Of a stretch of 10,223 nucleotides of DNA, positions 1-7,798 are shown one piece after another (position 1 is the first letter of the stretch; every line of letters begins with the position of its first letter). The position numbers were made by a program, and so were the translations under genes. The stretch is from an uncultured Eubacteriales bacterium (lineage in GTDB: Bacteria; Bacillota_A; Clostridia; Christensenellales; Aristaeellaceae): positions 1 to 10,223 of the forward strand of contig CALVKX010000061.1 of NCBI GenBank assembly GCA_944333375.1, in the 5' to 3' direction. Below the pieces are notes generated by a model that saw nothing but the letters and a program-made list of their open reading frames with translations, had not been told where the DNA came from and ran no database searches.

Positions 1-44
1 AACTGATGATCCCCCTGCACCCCGCACTTTGTCAGCAGTCTGAG

Positions 45-67
45 GCCCGCCCCCAAAGGGGGCGGGC
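45..67 (-). terminator. Hairpin just downstream of recA, possible terminator
   Basis: A perfect 10-bp G+C stem (45-54 pairing with 58-67) with a 3-base loop lies six bases past the recA stop codon. Read on the minus strand, the bases after it are mixed (CTCAGACTGC) and there is no U-tract, so it is not a textbook intrinsic terminator. It could act as a U-less terminator or as a 3' stabilising hairpin for the recA message. Position favours an end-of-operon role. The remaining 44 bases to the window edge show no gene. Confidence 0.5.
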
Positions 68-73
68 AGCGGC

Positions 74-1198
<1,125 letters not shown>

Positions 1199-1200
1199 CG

Positions 1201-1713
1201 TCAATCCTCGCTTTCCTTGTGCTGCTCCAGCGCCTCCAGCGCCATGCCAAGCGCGTGCGCGGCGCTCTGCGCGCGCACCTGCGCCCTGTCTCCCCCAAAA
1301 TGACATTCTTCCACGCGCGTGCCCTCCGGGCCGCTCACGCCGATGAATACCGTGCCCACCGGTGTTTCGGGCGTCCCGCCGGTAGGGCCGGCCACGCCTG
1401 TGGCGCTCACGGCGATGTCCACCTTCAGCACCCGGCGCGCACCCTCGGCCATCTGCCGCGCGCACGGCTCGCTGACCACCCCGACGGTGTCGATCACCTC
1501 CCGGGTCACGCCCAGCACCTCGTGCTTCACGCGGGGATCATAGCTGACCACGCCGCCCATGAGCACGGCGCTGGCCCCGCTCACATCAGCCACGGCCGAT
1601 GCGATCATGCCGCCGGTCAGGCTTTCCGCCGTGCCCAGCGTCTTTCCCCGCGCCCCGAAGCGCGCGACCACCTCCGCGCTCACGCGCGCAAGCTCCGACA
1701 TGCCCTTCATCAT
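1201..1713 (-). CDS. CinA C-terminal domain protein, nicotinamide-nucleotide amidase (PncC type)
   Basis: The 170-residue product is a complete CinA C-terminal domain. This family hydrolyses nicotinamide mononucleotide to nicotinate mononucleotide and ammonia, recycling the NMN made when NAD-dependent DNA ligase works. Visible family motifs are TAESLTGG (28-35, with the expected catalytic Ser31), VVSYDP (55-60), [20 protein letters not shown] (103-122) and GDRAQVR (141-147). The N-terminal MoaB-like/ADP-ribose pyrophosphatase half of full-length CinA (about 400 residues) is absent, and the upstream DNA is pgsA, so this is a genuine one-domain version. The start follows a GAGGA overlapping the pgsA stop. 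ATG codons at 1713, 1710 and 1701 are all possible; 1710 has the best spacing and 1701 fits the family's usual length. It lies between pgsA and recA, the normal position of cinA in Firmicutes. Confidence 0.9.
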   Translation of the reverse strand: MMKGMSELARVSAEVVARFGARGKTLGTAESLTGGMIASAVADVSGASAVLMGGVVSYDPRVKHEVLGVTREVIDTVGVVSEPCARQMAEGARRVLKVDIAVSATGVAGPTGGTPETPVGTVFIGVSGPEGTRVEECHFGGDRAQVRAQSAAHALGMALEALEQHKESED

Positions 1714-1720
1714 CCTTTCC

Positions 1721-2263
1721 TCAGCGCAGGCCCCTGGAAAACAGCGCGCGGTTTCTCACAAAATAGTCCGCGCCGCTCCACAGCGTCATCAAAACCGCCA
1801 GCCACAGCAGGCACTCGTTCAGCGCCGGGACATGGAGCCAGCCCGCGGCGGAGAGCAAAAACGCCACGAGCATCGCCATCTGCGTGCAGGTCTTGATCTT
1901 GCCCAGCTTGCCCGCCGCGATCACCTGCCCCTGCTCCATGGCCACCAGCCGCAGGCCGTCCACCGCGAATTCCCGGAACAGGACCACCACGCAGGCCCAG
2001 GCGGGGATCCATCCCTGGCCGCACAGGCTAATCATGGTCGAGAGCACCAGCAGCTTGTCCGCCACCGGGTCCATGAATTTCCCGAAATTGGTTACGATGC
2101 CGTAGCGCCGGGCCATCCAGCCGTCCGCCCAGTCCGTCAGGCCGCCCAGCACAAACAGCGCCAGCGCCACCCCATAGGACCAGGGGGTGTCAACATAGGC
2201 CATCAGCACCACCAGCGGAACCAGCGCGATGCGCAGGATGGACAAACGGTTGGGCCAATTCAT
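1721..2263 (-). CDS. pgsA: CDP-diacylglycerol-glycerol-3-phosphate 3-phosphatidyltransferase
   Basis: This integral membrane enzyme joins CDP-diacylglycerol and glycerol 3-phosphate to give phosphatidylglycerol phosphate, the committed step to phosphatidylglycerol and cardiolipin. The 180-residue length is typical. The CDP-alcohol phosphatidyltransferase signature is complete: Asp44, Asp47-Gly48, Ala51-Arg52, Gly61, Asp65 and Asp69, the aspartates being the metal and catalytic residues. Hydrophobic helices surround it at about 8-24, 30-43, 85-97, 126-143 and 150-164. The N-terminus MNWPNRLSILRI matches the family's usual start (M-N-x-P-N-x-L-T-x-x-R). The ATG overlaps the rimO stop by four bases (ATGA) with GGAG eight bases before it, so translation is probably coupled to rimO. 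The stop overlaps the ribosome binding site of the cinA-like gene. Confidence 0.96.
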   Translation of the reverse strand: MNWPNRLSILRIALVPLVVLMAYVDTPWSYGVALALFVLGGLTDWADGWMARRYGIVTNFGKFMDPVADKLLVLSTMISLCGQGWIPAWACVVVLFREFAVDGLRLVAMEQGQVIAAGKLGKIKTCTQMAMLVAFLLSAAGWLHVPALNECLLWLAVLMTLWSGADYFVRNRALFSRGLR

Positions 2264-3570
2264 AGCTTTTCTCCTGTCAGGTCATAGGTATCGGCGCCGG
2301 TGATCCGCGCCGTGACAAAGCAGCCGATGTCCGCCTCACAGGCGCCGCTCACGCGGATGACGCCGTCGGTTTCCGGCGCCTCAGCCGCCGAGCGCGCGAC
2401 GGCCATGCCGTCCACATCCACGCTCTCCACCAGCACGCGCTCCCTGCGGCCGATGCGCAGCCGGTTTCGCTCCAGGGAGATGGCCTGCTGCGCCGTCATC
2501 AGGCGATCCAGGCGCTGCCGCTTCACTTCCTCCGGCACCTGATCGGGCATGGCGGCCGCGGGGGTGTCATCCTCGGCCGAATAGCAAAACGCGCCCAGCC
2601 GGTCAAAGCGGATATCCTCAGCAAACGCCATCAGGCGCTCAAACTGCTCCTCCGTCTCGCCGGGAAAGCCGGTGATGAACGTCGTGCGCAGCGTAAAGCC
2701 CATATCCCGGGCCTTTTTGAGAAACGCGCGGGTCTGCTCGATATCGCCCCGGCGGTTCATGCGCCGAAGCAGCTCCGGGTCGGCGTGCTGAAGGGGCAGG
2801 TCCAGATAGCGGCAGATGTTGGGCCGCGAGGCCATGGCCTCCAGGAGGCTTTCCTCCACCTCGTCGGGATAGCAGTAGAGCACGCGCAGCCATTCCACGC
2901 CCGGAATCTCCGCCGCGCGGACCATCAGCTCGGGAAGCAGGCTGCGCCCGTGCGTATCCACGCCAAAGCGCGAGGTGTCCTGCGCCACCAGCACATGCTC
3001 CCTGACGCCCTGATCGGCCAGCGCGCGGATCTCCCCCAGCACGCTTTCCATGCTCCGCGAGCGAAAGCCGCCCCGGATCAGCGGAATGGCGCAGTAGGCG
3101 CAGCGGTTGTCGCATCCGTCGGCGATGCGCACATAGGCCATGTATGGCGGCGTGGTCAGCACCCGCCCGCCGCAGAGGACCGAGGCGTCCGGCGCGCAGT
3201 AGCTGGGGCGCCCGCCCGAAAGCGCCTCCTCGATCGCCCGGGGCAGCATGGGGTACTGGCTCACGCCCAGCACCAGGTCCACCTCCGGCATCTCCTCCAA
3301 AATGGCCCGCTCGTAGCGCTGCGTCAGGCAGCCAGTGGCCGCCAGGAGCTTGAGGTGTCCTTCCTGCTTATAGCGCGCCAGGGACAGCAGCGTGTCGATG
3401 CTCTCCTGCTTGGCCGGCTCGATGAAGCCGCAGGTGTTGACGATCAAAATATCCGCCTCGCGTTCATCGGCGGTGATGCGGTATCCCGCTTTGCGCAGAA
3501 TGTCCAGCATCAGCTCGGTATCCACGCGGTTTTTGCTGCACCCAAGGGAAACGACGCCTACGCTGTACAC
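2260..3570 (-). CDS. rimO: Ribosomal protein S12 methylthiotransferase RimO
   Basis: RimO is a radical SAM enzyme that adds a methylthio group to the beta carbon of a conserved aspartate in ribosomal protein S12. From the GTG at 3570 the product is 436 residues. The N-terminal UPF0004 domain has the cluster ligands Cys11, Cys47 and Cys81. The radical SAM motif CDNRCAYC gives Cys153, Cys157 and Cys160. A TRAM domain covers roughly 376-436. Wording such as LDLPLQHAD, RSRSMESV and the TRAM segment RSAAEAPETDG fits RimO rather than the tRNA enzyme MiaB. Start choice: GTG 3570 gives MYSVGVVSLGCSKNR, the family's usual beginning, and has GGGAGG 12 bases upstream. A GTG at 3615 would add 15 residues; it has AAGGAG 12 bases upstream, but that site sits at the predicted transcript 5' end. 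First gene of the operon. Confidence 0.95.
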   Translation of the reverse strand: MYSVGVVSLGCSKNRVDTELMLDILRKAGYRITADEREADILIVNTCGFIEPAKQESIDTLLSLARYKQEGHLKLLAATGCLTQRYERAILEEMPEVDLVLGVSQYPMLPRAIEEALSGGRPSYCAPDASVLCGGRVLTTPPYMAYVRIADGCDNRCAYCAIPLIRGGFRSRSMESVLGEIRALADQGVREHVLVAQDTSRFGVDTHGRSLLPELMVRAAEIPGVEWLRVLYCYPDEVEESLLEAMASRPNICRYLDLPLQHADPELLRRMNRRGDIEQTRAFLKKARDMGFTLRTTFITGFPGETEEQFERLMAFAEDIRFDRLGAFCYSAEDDTPAAAMPDQVPEEVKRQRLDRLMTAQQAISLERNRLRIGRRERVLVESVDVDGMAVARSAAEAPETDGVIRVSGACEADIGCFVTARITGADTYDLTGEKL

Positions 3571-3638
3571 CGTCCCTTTGCCCCTCCCATCACTTCTTGA
3601 AGGATCGACGCGCACACACGTTTGTCTCTCCTTGCGTT

Positions 3639-3666
3639 ATTTTACCATAGTTTCATCAGATTGCAA
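3639..3666 (-). promoter_or_regulatory. Sigma-A type promoter for the rimO-pgsA-cinA-recA operon
   Basis: On the minus strand, TTGCAA (3666-3661, 4 of 6 to TTGACA) and TAAAAT (3644-3639, 5 of 6 to TATAAT) are separated by 16 bases. The -10 is preceded by TG plus one base, making it an extended -10. Transcription would start near 3632. That places the AAGGAG at 3633-3628 at the very 5' end of the message, leaving about 60 bases of leader before the GTG at 3570. No operator palindrome or LexA-like box is apparent. Confidence 0.65.
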
Positions 3667-3722
3667 CCCACCGGCAGGGGGGAAGGCGCGGTTTTGCACA
3701 CAGGCGGAATTTCGATAAAAAA

Positions 3723-3752
3723 TTGACTTCCTCCCCTCTGGTGTGATACGAT
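3723..3752 (+). promoter_or_regulatory. Sigma-A type promoter for the sugar transferase/transketolase operon
   Basis: TTGACT at 3723-3728 (5 of 6 to consensus) is followed after 18 bases by TACGAT at 3747-3752 (4 of 6), itself preceded by TGA, so the -10 is extended. A second A+T-rich hexamer, TAAAAT at 3752-3757, lies too far from the -35 to pair with it. Transcription would start near 3759, giving a leader of about 45 bases before the ATG at 3805. Confidence 0.6.
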
Positions 3753-3804
3753 AAAATACGGCGGCGCTATGGCGCCGCACGCAGGCAAGGAAAGGGCCGT
3801 GGGC

Positions 3805-4536
3805 ATGGAAAGGGACTTGACGCTGGCCTCCGCGCGCAAGCTGCTGCCCCGCTGGGACGGTCCGCTCGCGCACCCGTTTTACAGCAAGGTGGTCAAGCGC
3901 GTGCTGGATTTTGTGATGGCGCTGGTTTTTCTCCTCCCCTGTCTGGTGGTGATGCTGCCCATCGCCGTCGCGGTCAAATGCACCTCGCGCGGACCAGTGT
4001 TCTATACCGCGCTGCGCGGCGGCTATCACAACCGCCCTTTCAACATTTTGAAATTCCGCACCATGGTGGTAGGCGCCGACAAGTATTCCTCCACCACGGC
4101 GTTCAACGATCCCCGGGTGACGAAGGTTGGCCGCGTGCTTCGGCGCAGCAAGCTCGACGAGCTGCCTCAGCTGTTTAACATTCTGCGGGGAGAGATGTCC
4201 TTCATCGGTCCCCGGCCCGAGCTTCTCCGCTATACCATGCGCTACGCGCCCCATGAGCAATGCATCCTGTGGGTGCGGCCCGGCATCAGCGATCCCAGTT
4301 CCATCCGCCTCATCAGCCTGGACGAGCTGGTGGGCCACGACGACCCGGAGGGCTCCTATGAGACCAAAATCCTGGGCGAGAAGAACCGCATGCGCGTGCA
4401 GTACGCGCAGAACCAGTCCCTGGGGCTGGACGCGAGGGTATTTTGGGAAACGCTCTGCTGCGTGCTGAAAAAGAACCTCAAGAGGGAACCGTCCGCGCGG
4501 GAGGAAGTGCCCGTGCGGCAAGGAGGAAGCCGATGA
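3805..4536 (+). CDS. Bacterial sugar transferase (small monotopic phosphoglycosyl transferase)
   Basis: The family moves a sugar 1-phosphate from a nucleotide sugar to undecaprenyl phosphate, the first membrane step in making capsule, exopolysaccharide or glycoprotein glycans. The 243-residue product is the short PglC-like form: one hydrophobic re-entrant helix (about 36-57) preceded by KRVLD, then the catalytic domain at the cytoplasmic face. Visible motifs are KFRTM (83-87), the catalytic Asp118-Glu119 in LDELPQL, GEMSFIGPRPEL (129-140) and VRPGISDPSSI (158-168). The large N-terminal multi-helix domain of WbaP/WcaJ proteins is missing. Start choice: ATG 3805 has AAGGAAAGGG eight bases upstream, whereas the in-frame ATG at 3769 has no ribosome binding site and lies close to the predicted transcript start. 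It overlaps the next gene by four bases. The sugar substrate cannot be told from sequence. Family assignment is firm. Confidence 0.93.
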   Translation: MERDLTLASARKLLPRWDGPLAHPFYSKVVKRVLDFVMALVFLLPCLVVMLPIAVAVKCTSRGPVFYTALRGGYHNRPFNILKFRTMVVGADKYSSTTAFNDPRVTKVGRVLRRSKLDELPQLFNILRGEMSFIGPRPELLRYTMRYAPHEQCILWVRPGISDPSSIRLISLDELVGHDDPEGSYETKILGEKNRMRVQYAQNQSLGLDARVFWETLCCVLKKNLKREPSAREEVPVRQGGSR

Positions 4537-5360
4537 ACTGCCAAAAGAGCCTTGATCTGGCCTATAAGATCCGTCTGCACGCGCTGGAGATGACCAGCCG
4601 CGGCGGCACCTCGCACATCGCCAGCATCTTTTCCATGGCGGACCTGGTGGCCGTGCTGTACGCCGACGTGCTTCGTTTTGACCCGAAAAACCCCCGCATG
4701 CCGGACCGCGACCGCCTGATTCTCAGCAAGGGCCACGCCGGCGCGGGCATCTACGCGGCGCTGGCCGAGAGCGGCTTTTTCCCCGTGGAGGAGCTGCTCA
4801 CCCACTGTCAGAACGGCAGCCGCCTGAGCGGGCACGTCAGCCACAAGGGCGTGCCCGGCGTGGAGGCGTCCACCGGCTCGCTGGGGCAGGGCCTGCCCAT
4901 GGCCATGGGCATGGCATTGGCCGCGAAGCTTGACCACAAGAGCCACCGCGTATACTGCATCATCGGCGACGGCGAGTGCGACGAGGGCGCCGTGTGGGAA
5001 AGCGCGCTCATCGCCCACCAGTATAAGCTGGACAACTTCATCGTCACCATCGACTTCAACAAGATTCAGTCCCTGGCCCCGGTGGAGGAGACCATCGCTC
5101 TGGAGCCGCTGGACGAAAAGTGGCGCGCCTTCGGCTGGCACGTCATCCGCGTGGACGGGCATGACCACGAGGCGTTGCACCGCGCCTACGACGAGGCCCG
5201 CGCCGCGATGGGCGGGGGAAAGCCCGTCGTGGTCATCGCCGACACCGTCAAGGGCAAAGGCGTGAGCTTTATGGAAAACTCCGTGCTGTGGCACTATCGC
5301 ACCGCGCGCGGCGAGGAATACGAGGCGGCGCGCAACGAACTGGAGGCCGGCAAGCCATGA
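4533..5360 (+). CDS. Transketolase, N-terminal (thiamine diphosphate-binding) subunit
   Basis: The 275-residue product is the pyrophosphate-binding half of a two-subunit transketolase, which with the next gene would transfer two-carbon ketol units between sugars. The thiamine diphosphate/Mg motif runs from GDGECDEG (145-152) to Asn176 in IDFNKIQ. Candidate active-site histidines are His28 (TSHIAS), His68 (SKGHAG) and His101 (SGHVSH), matching the histidines in SGHPG, GHG and GHPE contexts of classical transketolase. GKGVSF and a WH pair (253-254) close the domain. The wording is that of the split transketolases (COG3959 type) often found in carbohydrate gene clusters, not the single-chain pentose phosphate enzyme of about 660 residues. 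The ATG overlaps the sugar transferase stop (ATGA) and follows AAGGAGG by six bases, so expression should be strong and coupled. Confidence 0.93.
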   Translation: MNCQKSLDLAYKIRLHALEMTSRGGTSHIASIFSMADLVAVLYADVLRFDPKNPRMPDRDRLILSKGHAGAGIYAALAESGFFPVEELLTHCQNGSRLSGHVSHKGVPGVEASTGSLGQGLPMAMGMALAAKLDHKSHRVYCIIGDGECDEGAVWESALIAHQYKLDNFIVTIDFNKIQSLAPVEETIALEPLDEKWRAFGWHVIRVDGHDHEALHRAYDEARAAMGGGKPVVVIADTVKGKGVSFMENSVLWHYRTARGEEYEAARNELEAGKP

Positions 5361-6289
5361 GAGATACCTTCACCCGCTGTCTGGAGGCCTACGCCCAGAC
5401 CCACCCGGAGCTGGTGCTCGTCACCGGCGACCTGGGCTTTGGCGTGCTGTTTCCCTATATGGAGAAATTCCCCGACCGCTTCATCAACGCTGGCATCTCC
5501 GAGCAGGCCATGGTGAGCATGGCCGCGGGCATGGCGCTGGAGGGAAAGACCGTCGTGGTCTACTCCATCGGCAACTTCCCCACGCTGCGCTGTCTGGAGC
5601 AGATCCGCAACTGCTGCGCCTACCACGAGGTCAACGTCAAGATCGTCTGCGTGGGCGCGGGCTTTGTCTACGGCACGCTGGGCATGACGCACCACGCTAC
5701 CGAGGACATGAGCGCGCTGCGCATCCTGCCGGGCGTGAAGGTCTACGCGCCCGCCGACGGCGTGGAGACCGAGGCCGTGATGGGCCCCTTCCTCAGCGAG
5801 CCCGGGGTAGCCTACCTGCGCATCGGCCGCGGCGGCGAACCGCATTTTCACGAGGACGGGTCCCTGGCCGGCTACCGCTGCGGGCAGGCGCTGGAGCAGT
5901 TCTCCGGCACGGATGCCTATATTCTCACGGCGGGCGGTATTCTGGGCAGCGCCGTGGAGGCGGCGCGGTTGCTGGAGGCCGACGGCCTGCACGTCGGTGT
6001 GGCCAGCTTCCCCACCGTCAAGCCTCTGGATGAAGCCTACCTCGCGGCGCTGTGCGGCCGGGTGCCCGTGCTCTTCACGCTGGAGGAGCACACCATCGTG
6101 GGCGGCTTTGGCGGCGCGGTGTGCGAATACGTCTGCGGCCTGACCGGCCCGCGCCCCCGCGTGGTGCGATTGGGCCTGAACGATACCTATTGCAGCCTCG
6201 TGGGTAACCAGAGCTATCTGGAAAAGCACTTCGGCCTGGACGGGGAAGGCGTGGCCCGGCGCGTGCGGCAGGAATTGGGAATGGCGTAA
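5357..6289 (+). CDS. Transketolase, C-terminal (pyrimidine-binding) subunit
   Basis: This 310-residue protein is the partner of the preceding subunit and supplies the pyrimidine-binding and C-terminal transketolase domains. FINAGISEQAM (42-52) carries the catalytic Glu49 that activates the thiamine aminopyrimidine. MTHHATED (110-117) holds His112, equivalent to a donor-binding histidine. TLEEHTIVGGFG (241-252) lies in the C-terminal domain. The loop before His112 reads GAGFVYGTLG, whereas classical transketolases have T-H-D-S-I-G-x-G-E-D-G: the donor-recognising His and Asp are here Gly100 and Leu108. This suggests a different donor, or a subfamily with its own recognition. The ATG overlaps the previous stop by four bases (ATGA) and GGAGG lies about ten bases upstream. 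A strong terminator follows. A split DXS or a dehydrogenase E1 was considered and fits less well. Confidence 0.92.
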   Translation: MRDTFTRCLEAYAQTHPELVLVTGDLGFGVLFPYMEKFPDRFINAGISEQAMVSMAAGMALEGKTVVVYSIGNFPTLRCLEQIRNCCAYHEVNVKIVCVGAGFVYGTLGMTHHATEDMSALRILPGVKVYAPADGVETEAVMGPFLSEPGVAYLRIGRGGEPHFHEDGSLAGYRCGQALEQFSGTDAYILTAGGILGSAVEAARLLEADGLHVGVASFPTVKPLDEAYLAALCGRVPVLFTLEEHTIVGGFGGAVCEYVCGLTGPRPRVVRLGLNDTYCSLVGNQSYLEKHFGLDGEGVARRVRQELGMA

Positions 6290-6300
6290 GAATATTGCGG

Positions 6301-6337
6301 CAGGCCCTGCGGAATGTTCCGCAGGGCCTGTCTTTTT
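6301..6337 (+). terminator. Intrinsic terminator of the sugar transferase/transketolase operon
   Basis: A perfect 14-bp inverted repeat, CAGGCCCTGCGGAA at 6301-6314 and its complement at 6317-6330, is followed at once by TCTTTTT. It sits 11 bases after the stop of the transketolase C-subunit. On the minus strand the same hairpin lies 13 bases past the gatB stop but lacks a good U-tract, so it is probably efficient only for the plus-strand operon. Confidence 0.93.
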
Positions 6338-6343
6338 CTGGTT

Positions 6344-7798
6344 TTATTCCTGTTTCCCCAGCAGCTCCAGCAGCTTTTGACGCAGGGCCTCCGGGTCGGC
6401 CTTGCCGCGCGTGAGCGCCATGGCCTTGCCCATCAGTGCCTTTTCCACGCTGGTCTTGCCCGCGCGGTAGCTGCGCACCATGTCGGGATTCTTTTCCACC
6501 GCCTCCCGCGCGGCGGCCTCCAGCGCGGCGGAGTCGGTCAGGGTAAACAGGTCGTGGGTCCGTGCATAGGCTTCAGGGTCCTGGTCGTGGTCAAAGAGCG
6601 CGGCCAGAATTTTTTTGCCGGTGGAGCTGTTGACCTTGCCTGTGCCAATCATGTCGCTGAGTGCGGCCATGTGCTCCGGCGCGACGGGCAGCGCCTCCGG
6701 CCCGCGCTCGCCCGTGTGCTCGCTGTCGCGCAGAGCGATCTGGGCAAACGCCTCACCCAGAATGAGGTTGCAAAGCGCCACGGGGTTTTCCGCCAGGCCG
6801 GCCGCCTGCTCGAAGTACTCCGCGAGCCAGCGCTCTGCGGTCAGCTGTTCGGCGGCGTAGGCGGTCAGCCCGTACCGCTGCATGTAGCGCATGCGGCGCT
6901 CGTCGGGCAACGCAGGAATGGACGCGCGAATCTCGGCCATCTCGGCGTCGCTGAGGTAGATTTCCGGCAGGTCGGGGTCGGGAAAGTAGCGGTAGTCGGC
7001 GCTGTTTTCCTTGCGGCGCATGGAGGAGGTCTTGCCGGTCCTCTGGTCGTAGCGGCGCGTCTCCTGCACCACCTCCTCGCCCGCCTCCAGCGCCTGCACC
7101 TGCCGCCGGTACTCGGCTTCGATGGCGCGCTCCACGCTCTGGAAGGAGTTGAGGTTCTTCATTTCGGTGCGCACGCCGAAGGGTTCTCCGGGCCTGCGCA
7201 CGCTCAGGTTCACGTCGCAGCGCATGCTGCCCTCGTTCATGCGGCAGTCGCTCACGCCCGTGTAGGTGAGGATGGCGCGGAGCTTTCGCAGATACGCCAC
7301 CGCCTCCTCCGCGGAGCGGATGTCCGGCTCGGACACGATCTCAATCAGCGGCACGCCGCAGCGGTTCATGTCCAGCGCCGTGCCATGCTGCTCGTCATGC
7401 ACAAGCTTGCCCGCGTCCTCCTCGATGTGGATGCGGGTGATGCCCACACGCTTTTCCCCCGCGCCGGTCTGGATGGTGAGCGCCCCACCTTCGCACAGGG
7501 GACGGTAGAACTGGCTGATCTGATAGGCTTTGGGCAGATCGGGATAAAAGTAATTCTTGCGGTCGAAGCGGCTGCGGTGATGCACATGGCATCCCAGCGC
7601 CATGCCGGCCATGGCCGCATAGCGCAGCACCTGCGCGTTGAACACCGGCAGCGCCCCCGGCAATCCCATGCACACGGGGCAGACATGCGTGTTGGGCTCC
7701 GCGCCGAAGGTGTTTTCGCAGGCGCAGAACACCTTGCTCCTCGTACGCAGCTCCACGTGCGTCTCCAGGCCGATGACCATTTCATATGCCCTGTTCAT
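6344..7798 (-). CDS. gatB: Asp-tRNA(Asn)/Glu-tRNA(Gln) amidotransferase subunit B
   Basis: GatB binds the mischarged tRNA and phosphorylates its aspartyl or glutamyl side chain with ATP, so that ammonia passed from GatA can form the amide. The 484-residue length is normal. The catalytic cradle starts with VIGLETHVEL (8-17). A zinc-knuckle Cys set is present (Cys25, Cys27, Cys40, Cys43), as in the zinc-containing subset of GatB. YFYPDLPKAYQISQ (83-96), the metal-binding Glu in HIEEDAGK (124-131) and the signature DMNRCGVPLIEIVSEPD (143-159) follow. The C-terminal helical and YqeY-like tRNA-binding region covers about 300-484. The ATG overlaps the gatA stop by four bases (ATGA), the usual gatA-gatB coupling. 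It is the last gene of its operon and converges on the transketolase genes. Confidence 0.97.
   Translation of the reverse strand: MNRAYEMVIGLETHVELRTRSKVFCACENTFGAEPNTHVCPVCMGLPGALPVFNAQVLRYAAMAGMALGCHVHHRSRFDRKNYFYPDLPKAYQISQFYRPLCEGGALTIQTGAGEKRVGITRIHIEEDAGKLVHDEQHGTALDMNRCGVPLIEIVSEPDIRSAEEAVAYLRKLRAILTYTGVSDCRMNEGSMRCDVNLSVRRPGEPFGVRTEMKNLNSFQSVERAIEAEYRRQVQALEAGEEVVQETRRYDQRTGKTSSMRRKENSADYRYFPDPDLPEIYLSDAEMAEIRASIPALPDERRMRYMQRYGLTAYAAEQLTAERWLAEYFEQAAGLAENPVALCNLILGEAFAQIALRDSEHTGERGPEALPVAPEHMAALSDMIGTGKVNSSTGKKILAALFDHDQDPEAYARTHDLFTLTDSAALEAAAREAVEKNPDMVRSYRAGKTSVEKALMGKAMALTRGKADPEALRQKLLELLGKQE

Larger units (their letters stand above)
3571..3804. other. Divergent intergenic region between rimO and the sugar transferase gene
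   Basis: This 234-base stretch separates two genes read away from each other. It holds back-to-back promoters: the rimO -35 at 3661-3666 and the sugar transferase -35 at 3723-3728, 56 bases apart. It is visibly richer in A+T than the flanking genes around 3636-3660 and 3710-3760. No terminator, tRNA, riboswitch-like stem set or long inverted repeat was found in it. If rimO starts at GTG 3615, the gap shrinks to 189 bases. Confidence 0.7.

Noticed and set aside
1199..1465. 89-codon N-terminal extension of the recA frame
   Set aside because: It overlaps the cinA-like gene in another frame, and conserved RecA begins at MAKKE with its own upstream GAGGA.
2785..3600. Plus-strand frame of 271 codons opposite rimO
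   Set aside because: Shadow of rimO, with no ribosome binding site and no domain.
3769..3804. Earlier ATG for the sugar transferase
   Set aside because: No ribosome binding site and only about ten bases from the predicted transcription start; ATG 3805 has AAGGAAAGGG at good spacing.
3637..4521. Minus-strand frame of 294 codons opposite the sugar transferase gene
   Set aside because: Antisense to a clear sugar transferase and runs through the divergent promoter region.
4356..6229. Two minus-strand frames of about 310 codons opposite the transketolase subunits
   Set aside because: Both are complements of strongly conserved transketolase motifs and show the same His/Ala/Gly/Val-rich shadow composition.
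4533..6289. Split 1-deoxyxylulose-5-phosphate synthase or dehydrogenase E1 alpha/beta pair
   Set aside because: The order and wording (SKGHAG, VEASTGSLGQG, GDGECDEGAVWE, LEPLDEKWRAFGW) match split transketolase, and DXS is a single longer chain with different motifs.
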